A stretch of DNA of 32,962 nucleotides, from NCBI GenBank assembly GCA_030693515.1, contig JAUYAK010000122.1, positions 1 through 32,962 of the forward strand. Reading direction: 5' to 3'. The DNA comes from Opitutaceae bacterium. GTDB taxonomy: Bacteria > Verrucomicrobiota > Verrucomicrobiia > Opitutales > Opitutaceae. Below, piece after piece: positions 9,717-18,803 of this stretch; the first letter of the stretch is position 1, and each line of letters opens with the position of its first letter. The position numbers and the translations under genes are program-made. The notes under the pieces were generated by a model. The model saw only the letters and a program-made list of their open reading frames with translations. It ran no database searches and was not told where the DNA came from.

Positions 9717-10334
9717 ATGGAAGCCGCGCTCGACCAACCAGTGCTCGTGCTCAACCGCCTCTGGCAGGCGGTCAATGTCATCGGCGCCAAGCGCGCCTTT
9801 GGCCTGCTGTCGCGCGGCCATGCGCAGGTCGTCCATCACCACGACGACGACTTCCGCACGTTCTCGATGCTCGATTGGATCGATTTCTCGACGAACAACC
9901 CGCCAATCGCCGAGCTTGAGACGGTGCGCACGCCGAGCCGCGTGATCCGCCTGCCGCGCGTGATCCTGCTCACCTTCTTCGACCGCCTGCCGTGCAAGGA
10001 GGTGAAGCTGACGCGCATCAACGTCTTCGAGCGCGACCGCAACACCTGCCAGTATTGCTCGCGCGTGCTGCCCCGCGAGCAGCTCAACCTCGACCACGTG
10101 ATCCCGCGCGACTACGGCGGGAAGACGACGTGGGAGAATATCGTCTGCTCCTGCGTGCGCTGCAACACCCGCAAGTCCAACCGCCTCCCGCACGAGGCGA
10201 GCATGCGCCTCATCCGCAAGCCGGTGCGCCCGAAGTGGCGCCCCGTGATCTCGCTCGTGCTCGGCACCAAGCGGCACGAAGGCTGGAAGGACTTCCTCGA
10301 CGTCGCGTATTGGAACGTGGAACTGGAGGAGTGA
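9717..10334 (+). CDS. HNH endonuclease family protein
   Basis: A 205-residue HNH nuclease-fold protein. The start at 9717 is preferred over 9699 because homologues typically begin with a sequence like DQPVLVLNRLWQAVNV. The N-terminal half (1-100) is the conserved domain of this bacterial HNH group; the nuclease motif follows with C111-x-x-C114, LDHVIPRDYGG (D126, H127), the TWENIV strand with N141, and C146-x-x-C149-N150, giving the two zinc-binding CxxC pairs and the HNH residues. Single chromosomal copies of this family occur in many phyla next to housekeeping genes, and no intron or intein surrounds it here, so it is likely a resident nuclease of uncertain function rather than a homing enzyme. 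Confidence 0.85.
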   Translation: MEAALDQPVLVLNRLWQAVNVIGAKRAFGLLSRGHAQVVHHHDDDFRTFSMLDWIDFSTNNPPIAELETVRTPSRVIRLPRVILLTFFDRLPCKEVKLTRINVFERDRNTCQYCSRVLPREQLNLDHVIPRDYGGKTTWENIVCSCVRCNTRKSNRLPHEASMRLIRKPVRPKWRPVISLVLGTKRHEGWKDFLDVAYWNVELEE

Positions 10335-10350
10335 CGCGCTGGCGCCACGG

Positions 10351-10367
10351 CTTCGGCGAGGCCGAAG
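10351..10367. other. Hairpin between the HNH and ACT genes
   Basis: CTTCGGC (10351-10357), loop GAG, GCCGAAG (10361-10367), a 7-bp perfect stem 17 bp after the HNH stop. No T-tract follows, so it is not a standard terminator. Confidence 0.4.
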
Positions 10368-10413
10368 GCACGGCGTGATTGCGCTGGGAGATCGTGCGTC
10401 TCATTTTCTAACC

Positions 10414-10941
10414 ATGCTTGCCACCCTCGTCATGACCGTCATCGGCGCTGATCGGCCCGGGCTGGTCCAACTCGTCGCCGCGCGGGTCGCGGATCACGGC
10501 GGCAACTGGCTCGAGAGCCGCATGTGCCACCTCGGCGGCCAGTTCGCGGGCATCGTGCGCGTCGAGGTCGCGACGGATCGCGTCGATGCGCTCGTGGGCG
10601 CGCTGCACCGGCTCGAGACCAGCGGGCTGCGGGTGATTGTGCACGCCGAGAGCGGCGCGGCGGTGAAGGCTGCGGGCTCGATCGCGACGCTCGAGCTGGT
10701 CGGCCAGGATCGGCCGGGGATCCTGCGTGGCGTGTCCGGCGTGCTCGCGGCGCATGGGATCAACGTCGAGGAGCTTTCCTCCGAGCGCGTGAGCGCGCCG
10801 ATGGGCGGAGGCACGTTGTTTCAGGCCCAGGCCACCGTCGTCGTGCCGCCGTCGGCCAATCTGGCCGCGGTGCGCGCCGACTTGGAGAAAATCGCCGCGG
10901 ACATGATGGTGGAGCTGCAATTGCGGCCGGGGAAGGGCTGA
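10414..10941 (+). CDS. Double ACT-domain protein, GcvR-like
   Basis: A 175-residue protein made of two ACT domains: about residues 5-80 (MTVIGADRPGLVQLVAARVA) and about 88-170 (LELVGQDRPGILRGVSGVLA). The repeated GxDRPG turn is the ligand-binding signature. The arrangement matches GcvR, the E. coli accessory repressor of the glycine cleavage system, and related amino-acid-sensing proteins. The start at 10414 places two residues fewer than ten before the first ACT strand; M7 (10432) is an alternative. No glycine cleavage gene is in the window, so the regulated target is unknown. Confidence 0.8.
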   Translation: MLATLVMTVIGADRPGLVQLVAARVADHGGNWLESRMCHLGGQFAGIVRVEVATDRVDALVGALHRLETSGLRVIVHAESGAAVKAAGSIATLELVGQDRPGILRGVSGVLAAHGINVEELSSERVSAPMGGGTLFQAQATVVVPPSANLAAVRADLEKIAADMMVELQLRPGKG

Positions 10942-10955
10942 CGCACGGTTCGGCC

Positions 10956-11024
10956 GTAGGGCGGGTCTGTGACCCGCCTTCGAATACTCAATGTGCGAAA
11001 GGGCGGGTCGAAGCCCCGCTCTAC
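10956..11024. repeat. REPIN, second full copy of family A
   Basis: Left arm: GTAG (10956-10959), GGGCGGGTC, loop TGT, GACCCGCC (10971-10978). Right arm: GGGCGGGTC (11001-11009), loop GAA, GCCCCGCTC, ending CTAC (11021-11024), so the right arm has two changes that weaken its stem. The spacer TTCGAATACTCAATGTGCGA followed by AA is homologous to the spacer of the element at 1535. CAAAGTAG reads on the minus strand at 11028-11021. The GTAG of this arm contains the TAG stop of the small membrane protein gene. Confidence 0.85.
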
Positions 11025-11221
11025 TTTGGCGGCGGCCGGAACTTCTGCCGCGCGACGAGCAGCAGTGCGCATCCGGCGACGATATCCGTCAGTCCGACAA
11101 GGATGCGCAGCGGAAGCGGCATCCGCGTCACCAAAAACAGCACGGCCGCGCCGCCCACAATCAGCGCGGGGCCGAGGATGAGGAGGAGGCGGCGTTGGCG
11201 CGCGCGGGGGTCGAGGCTCAT
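11021..11221 (-). CDS. Small two-helix membrane protein coupled to the histidine kinase
   Basis: A 66-residue protein with start ATG at 11221, overlapping the kinase stop (ATGA). A basic N-terminus (DPRARQRR) is followed by two hydrophobic segments (about 12-31 and 38-56) and a basic tail (RQKFRPPPK). I recognise no family. Coupling to a kinase that has no membrane segment of its own suggests, but does not show, a membrane docking or accessory role. The TAG stop (11023-11021) lies within the GTAG of the neighbouring REP element, so the present end of the gene was set or overwritten by the repeat. Confidence 0.65.
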   Translation of the reverse strand: MSLDPRARQRRLLLILGPALIVGGAAVLFLVTRMPLPLRILVGLTDIVAGCALLLVARQKFRPPPK

Positions 11222-12933
11222 GGGGCGAGAGGGAGGGTGAGGCGCATCGTGGTGCCGGCCGGGCTGGTGGCGTGGAGGATGATATCGCCGTGGTGGCTGA
11301 TGAGAATGCGTTTTGCGATGGCGAGGCCGAGGCCTGTGCCGCCGGGGCGGCCGGAGAGAAAGGAATCGAAGATGCGCTCGCGGATGGCGGGATCGACGCC
11401 CGGGCCGGTGTCGCTGAGGTCGAGGATGGCGCACGGGGCGCCGGCGTGATTGCCGGTCGCCAGCGTGATCGCGACGGTCCCGCCGGCGGGCATCGCGTGG
11501 GTGGCGTTGAGCAGGAGGTTGAGCAGCACCTGCTGGAGCTGGCCCTTGTGCGCTTCGACGAAGACGGGGTGCGGGGGCGGGGTGAACTCGACCGCCACCT
11601 GCGACTGCGCGAGCTTCAGGCGCACGAGCAGGAGCGTGTCCGCCACGATCTCGGCGAACGACCAGCGCGAGTGCAGGCTCGTCGGGGCCTGTGCAAAGCC
11701 GAGCACGCGCGTCACGATGGCCTCGAGCTGATCGAGCTTCTCGCCGATCACGCGCATATCGGTCCAGCGGGGATCGCCCGGGGGGAAATCGAGGCCGAGG
11801 CCGCCGTGCAGGAGCTTGAGCACGGTGAGGGGATTGCGGATCTCGTGGGCGATTTCGGCGGCGAGGAGGCCGAGGGTGGTGAGGCGCTCGTTTTTCCGCA
11901 GCACATCCTCGCTCTGAAACACGCGGGCGTAGAGGCGCGCGTTCTGCAAGGCCACCGCGCCCAGGCTCGCGAGCGCGGTGGAGAGCCGCAGCTCGTCGTT
12001 GTCGAACCGGTGCACCCGGTCCGTGAAGATCACCACGACCCCGAGGACCTCGCGTTCGATGACCAGCGGGGTGGCGAGGGCGGACCGCAGGCCGCGCGCC
12101 GCGGGGAGATCGAGCAGCTCGCTGTATTCGGGCGACGCGATGTCGGGAAACCAGATCGCCCGGCGCGTATGGATCGGGGAGGCGACGAGGCACGAGTCCA
12201 CGGGCAGTTCGCCGGTGGACGCCGGGCCGCCGCCGTCGGAGGAGACGCAGCGCACGCTCGCGGCGGCCGAGTCGTAGAGGTAAAGCGAACAGGCGCGGGC
12301 CTCCATGACATGGCGGGCCTCCTTGGTCAGGGTGTCGAACAGCGCCTGCGCTTCGAGCTTGGTGACGAGCGACTGGCCGGCGGTGATGAGTGATTCGAGC
12401 TGGCGGGCCTTGTTTTTGAGGTGGCCGACCTGCCAGAGGCGCTGGAGCACGAGGGCGGCTTCGGTCGCGAGCAGTTCCAGCAGCGCAAGATCCGCCGGCG
12501 TGAAGCCGCCCGGCCGATCACTCTCAAGATCGATAACGCCGATGATGTTGTCACCTTCCTGCAAGGGCGCCGCCATCTCGCAGCGGGCCGCGGGGCGCAC
12601 GGCGATGTAGCGGGGTTCGGCGGTGACGTCGGGCACGAGCAGCGAGCGGCGGTGCAGCACGCACCAGCCGGTGACGCCGTGGCCGATTTTCAGCGAGGAG
12701 GAGGTGTCGGGCCCGGCTTCCGGGAAGGAACCTGAGAGGACCTGCATCTCGAGTTCGCCGTTGTCCGGGTTGACGAGCCCGATGGCGCCGGCATCGGCGT
12801 GAAAGGTGGCGACGAGCGTCGCGAGCATCTCGCGCATGGATGCGAGCGCGTCGTCCGAGTGCGTCGCGAGCGCGGCGAAGCGATAGAGCGCGGGCAAGGC
12901 GCGCGGATCGGACGGGAGCGGAGGGCTGGACAC
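11218..12933 (-). CDS. Soluble sensor histidine kinase with two GAF domains
   Basis: A 571-residue kinase. Two GAF sensor domains (about 25-165 and 195-335) precede a short coil and the kinase core: H-box IAHEIRNPLTVLK with phospho-acceptor His363, N-box LLLNATHAM (Asn476), G1 DTGPGV (508-513) and G2 GTGLGL (532-537). The H-box and compact ATPase resemble NtrB/AtoS-type kinases, which often pair with sigma-54 regulators. No response regulator is adjacent; the NtrC-type regulator at 29891 is a possible partner by type only. There is no membrane segment, so it is cytoplasmic, possibly tethered through the coupled small membrane protein. The start is GTG at 12933. Confidence 0.9.
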   Translation of the reverse strand: MSSPPLPSDPRALPALYRFAALATHSDDALASMREMLATLVATFHADAGAIGLVNPDNGELEMQVLSGSFPEAGPDTSSSLKIGHGVTGWCVLHRRSLLVPDVTAEPRYIAVRPAARCEMAAPLQEGDNIIGVIDLESDRPGGFTPADLALLELLATEAALVLQRLWQVGHLKNKARQLESLITAGQSLVTKLEAQALFDTLTKEARHVMEARACSLYLYDSAAASVRCVSSDGGGPASTGELPVDSCLVASPIHTRRAIWFPDIASPEYSELLDLPAARGLRSALATPLVIEREVLGVVVIFTDRVHRFDNDELRLSTALASLGAVALQNARLYARVFQSEDVLRKNERLTTLGLLAAEIAHEIRNPLTVLKLLHGGLGLDFPPGDPRWTDMRVIGEKLDQLEAIVTRVLGFAQAPTSLHSRWSFAEIVADTLLLVRLKLAQSQVAVEFTPPPHPVFVEAHKGQLQQVLLNLLLNATHAMPAGGTVAITLATGNHAGAPCAILDLSDTGPGVDPAIRERIFDSFLSGRPGGTGLGLAIAKRILISHHGDIILHATSPAGTTMRLTLPLAP

Positions 12934-13001
12934 GGCCTAGAGGAATGGGCGCGGGTCGCGGTGCGGTCAATCAGAGGCAGGAGCCAACCCGGATGGACCG
13001 A

Positions 13002-13077
13002 GGTGGAGCGTGTTGGCCCAACGCGCTGGGGCTAGGGCGTGGCACCTGAACGCGTGTGGGGGGCAACGCGCTCCACC
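13002..13077. repeat. Inverted hairpin pair (GTGGAGCG family)
   Basis: Left arm: GTGG at 13003-13006, AGCGTGTTGG and then CCAACGCGCT (to 13027) with one G-T pair. Right arm, inverted, reads on the minus strand GGTGGAGCGCGTTGCCCC from 13077, with an imperfect return (CACACGCGTT). Both share GGTGGAGCG-GTTG. The pair fills the gap between the kinase promoter side and the end of glnD. Confidence 0.65.
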
Positions 13078-13086
13078 TTCAGGGCA

Positions 13087-15897
13087 TCACGCCGACTGCG
13101 CGGCCTCGACGGGTGCGGGGGCGATGACCTCGGTGAGCGCGGTTTTCAGGGCGTCGAGGCGCTCGGGCGTCTCGACGGGCTCGTTGTTGGCGGGCTCGGC
13201 GTGGAAGGTGTCGATGGCGACGCCGCGCTCGGTGCCGATGCGCGCGAAGGTGATGTCGAAGCCGTGATCCGAGATCGTCTTGGCGAGGCGGTAGAGGAGC
13301 CCGATCTGATCGCGCGCCTGCACCTCGATGATGGTGCGCTTGAGGCCGAGTTCGGAATAGACGTCGACGGTCGGCGGGAAGGAGCTTTGCAGCACTTCGC
13401 CGGTTGAGGTCGTGAGGTAGCGGGTGGCGGCGAGCTTCTTGGCCTGCGCCATGATGTCGGGCAGGAGGTCGCGGTTGGCTACGAGGGCCTCCTCGATGGT
13501 CTTGGCGAATTTCTCCTGCGCGCTCACGCTCTGGACGGGGCCGCGGCCCGGCTCGACGACGTAGAAAGTGTCGATGGCGATGTGGTCGTTGCGCGAGATG
13601 ACTTTCGATCCGAGGATGCTGAGGCCCGCGACGCTGAAGGCGCCGGCGAGCTTGTAGAAGAGGCCGGCGCGATCCCAGGTGACGACGTTGACGACGGTGA
13701 GGGAGCGGTTGAGGTCGTCCTTCCACTCGATGACGGGGCGCAGCGTGCCGACGGAGTCAGCGGTCGTGATGGAGCGGAGGAGGCGGTTGACCATCTGGAT
13801 GTGCAGCGCGATCTCGGCGGAGTCGGTATGCACGAAGTAGCGGTCCGGGAGCTGGCCGAAATGGGCCGCGATTTCATCCGAGCTGATGCCCGGGATGGTT
13901 TGGGCGACGAGTTCCTGTTGAGTCATGGCTTTCTGTTCCTTCAAGCGGTCATCGACGGCGGCACCGTGTTGCAGCCGCTCGAAGGTGGCGCGGTAAAGTG
14001 TGGTGTGCAACGTGTCCTTGTAACTATTCCACAGATCGGCGGCCGTGGCGCGCGCGTCGCAGAACGTGTGGACATAGAGGTGCCGCAGGTGATCGAGATC
14101 GCCCATGTGTTCGGCGAATTTGGCGGCGGTGGCGGGGTCATCCACGTCCCTCGTCTGCCAGAATCGTGCCATCGCGAGGTGATTCTGGATGACGAAAAGG
14201 ATCAGCTCGCGGTCCGCCGGGCCGACCCCGAAGCGCTCCAGCAGCGGGGCGGCGAGGCGCACGCCGCTCTCGGCGTGGCCCCGGATGCCCTCGGCCTTGC
14301 CGATGTCGTGCAGGAGGAGGGTGAGGTAGAGGAGGGAGGCGTCGGCCGTCTCGTGGAGGGCGGCGCGATACTTGAGGGTGATGGGCTCGGCCTCGGTGTA
14401 GACGCGGTCGAGCTCACGGATGGCGCTGAGCGTATGCACGTCCGCGGTGTAGCGGTGGTAGTATTCGTGCTGGACGAGGCAGGTGAGGCCGTCGAATTCC
14501 GGAATGAAGCGCCCGAGCACGCCGAGATCGTGCATCTTGGAGAGGGCGGGGAAGACGGCACCGGCCTCGGACATGAGGGCGAGGAAGCTCTCGCTGGCGT
14601 CCTTGGACTCGGCGACCTGCGGAGTGAGCAGGTGCAGTTCGGCGCGGATCTGTTCGGCGAGGTGGAAGTCCAGCGTGGCCTCGAGGGTCTGCAGGTGGCG
14701 GAAGACGCGCACGAGCCGCACCGGGTCGTCGTGGAAGACGGCCGGTTTTTCCGCGGCGAGTTCGCGGCCGCGGAGCAGGAAGCCGTCGAGGCGTTTGGCG
14801 CGGGTGAAGCGCGAGGCGAGCAGGGTCTCGCGCAGGGAGAGCTTCCCGCCCTGATGGTTGCGCTTGATGCTGAGCGCGAGCCGGTCCTCCACGAGGCGCG
14901 AGACGCGGTAGATCGTCTGTGCGGCGCGGTAGTAGTCCTGCATGAACCGCTCGACGCGCGCGAGCATCTCGACCTCGGTATAGCCGAGGTTTTCGGCGAT
15001 GCGGGGCTGGAGGTCGAGGGTCATGACGTCGTTGGCCCGGCCCTGGAGAAAATGCAGATCGTTGCGCACGCGCAGGAGGAAGTCGTAGCCGCGCCGAAAC
15101 GCGGTGAGGTCCTCGGCGCCGACGTAGTTCTGGGTGCCGAGTTCCTCGATGCGGGTGATGTCGAGCTTCACCCGGGCCATCCACACGGTGTTCTGATAGT
15201 CGCGCAGGCCGCCGACGCCGTTCTTGATGTCGGGCTCCTGGTTGAAGACGGTGTTGGCGAATTTGGCGCGGCGGCTCGACTGGTCGGCGAGGCGCGCGGA
15301 GATGTAGTCGGTGGGATTCTCGCTGGCGTAGTAGCTGCGGTAGGCCTGCGCGAAGGTATCGTAGAGTTTCTCGGAGCCGGCGACGAGGCGGGCCTCAAGC
15401 ATGGCGGTCTTGGACTGGATCTCGGTCCGGGCCTCGGCAAAGGCCTCGTCGAGGGTGCGCGTGGAATGCCCGACCTTGAGCGCGCAGTCCCAGAGGAGGT
15501 AGAGGATTTCGTCGGTGATGTGCTGCTGGAGCGGCTTGGCCTCGGCGGGCTTGGTCTTGGTGGGGAAAAGAAACATCACGTCGATGTCGCTGAACGGCGA
15601 CAGCTCGCCGCGGCCGTAGCCGCCGAGGGCGACGAGCGCGACCGGCGCGACCGCGCCGCCATCCGGCGCGCGGTAGATGCGCATCGCGTAGTCGAACAGC
15701 GCGCCGACCATGGCATCGATGATCCGCGTGCGCTCCTGGCAGATCGCGAGGCCGGGCGAGCCGCCGTTGTGGCGCGACCGTAACGACTCGGTTTCCGTGC
15801 GGAGAAACTCCTTGCATGCCGCGAGCCGCTCGGGTCGCGATACGACGCCCGGGAAGGCGAGGCGGCTCTGGGCGCGTTGGGCGATGTGGGCGGGCAT
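13087..15897 (-). CDS. glnD: PII uridylyltransferase / uridylyl-removing enzyme GlnD
   Basis: A 936-residue bifunctional nitrogen sensor that adds UMP to PII when glutamine is low and removes it when glutamine is high. Domains in order: nucleotidyltransferase with GGYGRGELSPFSDIDVMF (92-109; metal ligands D104 and D106), the GlnD linker domain, an HD hydrolase domain with H477-region histidines and LLLHDIGK (H530-D531), and two C-terminal ACT domains (about 735-800 and 860-930; VVTWDRAGLFYKLAGAFSVA and VQARDQIGLLYRLAKTISDH). Length fits the family. No glnB or glnK lies nearby. The gene diverges from valS across 160 bp. The long plus-strand frame running through this region is a GC-driven shadow. 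Confidence 0.95.
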   Translation of the reverse strand: MPAHIAQRAQSRLAFPGVVSRPERLAACKEFLRTETESLRSRHNGGSPGLAICQERTRIIDAMVGALFDYAMRIYRAPDGGAVAPVALVALGGYGRGELSPFSDIDVMFLFPTKTKPAEAKPLQQHITDEILYLLWDCALKVGHSTRTLDEAFAEARTEIQSKTAMLEARLVAGSEKLYDTFAQAYRSYYASENPTDYISARLADQSSRRAKFANTVFNQEPDIKNGVGGLRDYQNTVWMARVKLDITRIEELGTQNYVGAEDLTAFRRGYDFLLRVRNDLHFLQGRANDVMTLDLQPRIAENLGYTEVEMLARVERFMQDYYRAAQTIYRVSRLVEDRLALSIKRNHQGGKLSLRETLLASRFTRAKRLDGFLLRGRELAAEKPAVFHDDPVRLVRVFRHLQTLEATLDFHLAEQIRAELHLLTPQVAESKDASESFLALMSEAGAVFPALSKMHDLGVLGRFIPEFDGLTCLVQHEYYHRYTADVHTLSAIRELDRVYTEAEPITLKYRAALHETADASLLYLTLLLHDIGKAEGIRGHAESGVRLAAPLLERFGVGPADRELILFVIQNHLAMARFWQTRDVDDPATAAKFAEHMGDLDHLRHLYVHTFCDARATAADLWNSYKDTLHTTLYRATFERLQHGAAVDDRLKEQKAMTQQELVAQTIPGISSDEIAAHFGQLPDRYFVHTDSAEIALHIQMVNRLLRSITTADSVGTLRPVIEWKDDLNRSLTVVNVVTWDRAGLFYKLAGAFSVAGLSILGSKVISRNDHIAIDTFYVVEPGRGPVQSVSAQEKFAKTIEEALVANRDLLPDIMAQAKKLAATRYLTTSTGEVLQSSFPPTVDVYSELGLKRTIIEVQARDQIGLLYRLAKTISDHGFDITFARIGTERGVAIDTFHAEPANNEPVETPERLDALKTALTEVIAPAPVEAAQSA

Positions 15898-16057
15898 GGC
15901 GGGTGGTGGCTGAGGATCAGAGATCGCACACGCGGGCGCGGGCTTTCAACGACCAAGTTGCCGCCTGGACCGTCCGCCCCGGGCGCAGGGGGAACTAACC
16001 ACTTGCCTCGCGCCGGAGCGCGGAGTTTTCTGCGCGTTTCCAATCCAGCAACACCCG

Positions 16058-18793
16058 ATGGCCGAGATCACCAAGAGCTACGAATCGCACGACGTCGAAA
16101 AGAAGTGGTATGCCGCCTGGCAGGCCGCCAACGCCTTCGCCGGGAAGCCCACGCGCGGCCGCGAACCCTACGCCATCGTCATCCCGCCGCCCAATGTGAC
16201 CGGCGTGCTCACGATGGGCCACGTCCTCAACAACACGATTCAGGACATCCTCATCCGCCGCGCCCGCCTCGAGGGCAAGGCCGCCCTCTGGCTCCCCGGC
16301 ACCGACCATGCGGGCATCGCGACGCAGAACGTCGTCGAAAAGCAGCTTCGCCAGACGGAGAAGAAAACCCGCCGCGATCTCGGCCGCGAAAAATTCCTGG
16401 AGAAGGTCTGGGCCTGGCGCGACGAGAAGGGCGGCAAGATCCTCGAGCAGCTCCGCGCGCTCGGCGCCTCGTGCGACTGGGACCGCACGCAGTTCACGAT
16501 GGACCCGCACTACTCGAAGGCGGTGCTCACGTCGTTCGTCGATCTCTTCGCCAAGGGAAACATCTACCGCGGCAAGCGGATGGTAAACTGGTGCCCCGCG
16601 TCGCAGACCGCGCTCAGCGACGAGGAGGTCAACATGAAGCCCGTCAACGGCACGATCTACCGCGTGCGCTACGAGCGGGTCGATGCGCCGGGCCTCTTCG
16701 TCGAGGTGAAGACCACGCGTCCCGAGACGATTCCGGGCGACGTCGCCATCGCCGTGCATCCCGAGGATCCGCGCTACGCCGGCTGGATCGGGAAAAAAGT
16801 CCGCCGCGCCCTCGGACCCGCCGCGGAGATTCCGATCATCGCCGATGCCTCTGTGGACAAGGAGTTCGGCACCGGCGCGCTCAAGATCACGCCCGCGCAC
16901 GACAAGACCGATTTCGAAATCGGTGCCAGGCACAAGCTCCCGATCATCGACGTGCTACAGGCCAACGGCGTGCTCAACGAGTTCGCCGGCCCCGAGCTGG
17001 CGGGCCTCGAGCGCTTCGCCGGCCGCAAGAAAGCAGCCGAGCTGCTCAAGGCCTCGGGCGCGCTCGTCGCCGAGGAGCCTTACGCCAACAACGTCGGCTA
17101 CTCCGAGCGCGCCGATGTGCCGATCGAGCCGCGGCTCACGTGGCAGTGGTGGCTGCGCTACCCGCGCGTCGAGGAGGCCAAGGCGGCCGTGCGCGACGGC
17201 CACATTCAGTTTCACCCGGAGCGCTGGAGCAAAGTTTACCTCCACTGGCTGGAGAACATCCAGGACTGGTGCATCAGCCGCCAGCTCTGGTGGGGCCACC
17301 GCATCCCCGTCTGGTATCGCAAGGGCCTCGACAAGGAGACGCTCACCGAGACCGATCTTCGCGACGCCGCGAAGGTCCACGTCTCGCTCACCGGTCCGGC
17401 CGACCCGGAGAACTGGGTGCAGGAGGACGACGTGCTCGACACCTGGGCCTCGTCGTGGCTCTGGCCGTTTGCGACGATGGGCTGGCCCGACGCCGACAAG
17501 ATGAAGGCGCAGGACCTCGATTATTTCTACCCGACCACGACGCTCGTGACGGGCCCCGACATCATCTTCTTCTGGGTCGCGCGCATGATCATGGCGGGCC
17601 TCGAGTTCATGCGGCCCGGCGAATCGATCGAGCGGCGCATTCCGTTCAAGCACGTCTATTTCACCGGCATCATCCGCGACCAGCAGGGCCGCAAGATGTC
17701 GAAGTCCCTCGGCAACTCGCCCGATCCGCTCGACCTCATCGCCAAATACGGCGCCGACGGCCTCCGCTTCGGCATCGTCTCGATCGCGCCGCAGGGGCAG
17801 GACATCCGCTTCCAGGAGGACCGCATCGAGAGCGGGAAGAATTTCTGCAACAAGCTCTGGAACGCGTGCCGCTTTCGCCAGATGAGCGGTGCGGCCGGCG
17901 ACAACGCCTCCGTCGTCGCCATCGTGGCGCGCCTCGAGCCCGCAAAGTTCGACGCCGACGATCACGCGATCCTCGATCGCCTGCTCACGGCGACGCGCGA
18001 GGTGAACCGCTGCTTCTACGAGTTCGAATTCAGCGCCGCGGTGCAGGTGCTCTACGGATTTTTCTGGAACGACTTTTGCGACTGGTATGTGGAGGTCTCG
18101 AAATCGAAGCTCCAGGATCCCGCGACCAAGGCCAACTGCCTCGCCATCCAGGACCTCGTGCTGCGCCAGACGCTGCTGCTGCTGCATCCGTTCATGCCCT
18201 TCATCACCGAGGAACTCTGGCACCAGCTCGGCTACGGCCCGGCGGACAAATTCATCGAGGATGTGCAGGTGGAGAACGCCTCGCAAATCGCGACGGTCTC
18301 TTTCGCGCAAGGCCTGACGCTCGACCGCGCCGCGGTCGCCTCGGTCGATAAGCTCAAGGCCTTCATCTCGCAGACCCGCACGCTCAAGGCCGAGCACAAC
18401 GTCGCCAGCCGGCGCGACGTGAAGCTCATGGTCACCGCCGCCGACGCCGAGTGGACGATCCTCGCCGCCAACCTCGCGAAGCTCACGCGCCTCGCCGGCG
18501 CCGCCGAGATCACGCGTCAGGATAAAGTGGATGGCGCTCCCGCAGCCGTCACGCCGCTCGGCACCGTCTATCTCGATCTCGCCAGCACCGTCGATGTCGG
18601 TGCCGAGAAGGTCCGGCTCACCAAGGAACTCGAACAGATCACGAAGCACATCGCCGGCACCGAGGCGCGGCTCTCGAACGAAGCCTTCGTCAGCAAAGCC
18701 CCGCCTGCCGTGCTCGAAGGCGCGCGCAAACAGCTCGCCGATCAAAAGGCGAAGCGCGCTGAACTGGAGCGGTTGCTGAAGGCGCTGGGGTAG
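16058..18793 (+). CDS. valS: Valyl-tRNA synthetase
   Basis: A 911-residue class I aminoacyl-tRNA synthetase charging tRNA-Val. The HIGH-type motif is PPPNVTGVLTMGH (43-55) and the KMSKS motif is at 546-550 in GRKMSKSLGN. Between them lies the CP1 editing domain with TTRPETIPGD and the later catalytic-core segments DWCISRQLWWGHRIPVWY and DVLDTWASSWLWP. The anticodon-binding domain follows, then the ValRS-specific C-terminal coiled-coil arm (about 845-911). Start chosen at 16058 because MAEITKSYES is a normal ValRS beginning. It is complete and unremarkable. The stop is followed directly by a nested palindromic element. Confidence 0.97.
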   Translation: MAEITKSYESHDVEKKWYAAWQAANAFAGKPTRGREPYAIVIPPPNVTGVLTMGHVLNNTIQDILIRRARLEGKAALWLPGTDHAGIATQNVVEKQLRQTEKKTRRDLGREKFLEKVWAWRDEKGGKILEQLRALGASCDWDRTQFTMDPHYSKAVLTSFVDLFAKGNIYRGKRMVNWCPASQTALSDEEVNMKPVNGTIYRVRYERVDAPGLFVEVKTTRPETIPGDVAIAVHPEDPRYAGWIGKKVRRALGPAAEIPIIADASVDKEFGTGALKITPAHDKTDFEIGARHKLPIIDVLQANGVLNEFAGPELAGLERFAGRKKAAELLKASGALVAEEPYANNVGYSERADVPIEPRLTWQWWLRYPRVEEAKAAVRDGHIQFHPERWSKVYLHWLENIQDWCISRQLWWGHRIPVWYRKGLDKETLTETDLRDAAKVHVSLTGPADPENWVQEDDVLDTWASSWLWPFATMGWPDADKMKAQDLDYFYPTTTLVTGPDIIFFWVARMIMAGLEFMRPGESIERRIPFKHVYFTGIIRDQQGRKMSKSLGNSPDPLDLIAKYGADGLRFGIVSIAPQGQDIRFQEDRIESGKNFCNKLWNACRFRQMSGAAGDNASVVAIVARLEPAKFDADDHAILDRLLTATREVNRCFYEFEFSAAVQVLYGFFWNDFCDWYVEVSKSKLQDPATKANCLAIQDLVLRQTLLLLHPFMPFITEELWHQLGYGPADKFIEDVQVENASQIATVSFAQGLTLDRAAVASVDKLKAFISQTRTLKAEHNVASRRDVKLMVTAADAEWTILAANLAKLTRLAGAAEITRQDKVDGAPAAVTPLGTVYLDLASTVDVGAEKVRLTKELEQITKHIAGTEARLSNEAFVSKAPPAVLEGARKQLADQKAKRAELERLLKALG

Positions 18794-18803
18794 GGGCGAT
18801 TGG

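Noticed and set aside
13582-15783. 733-codon plus-strand frame
   Set aside because: Exactly antisense to glnD with low-complexity Glu/Gly/Val composition; a mirror of the glnD codon bias.
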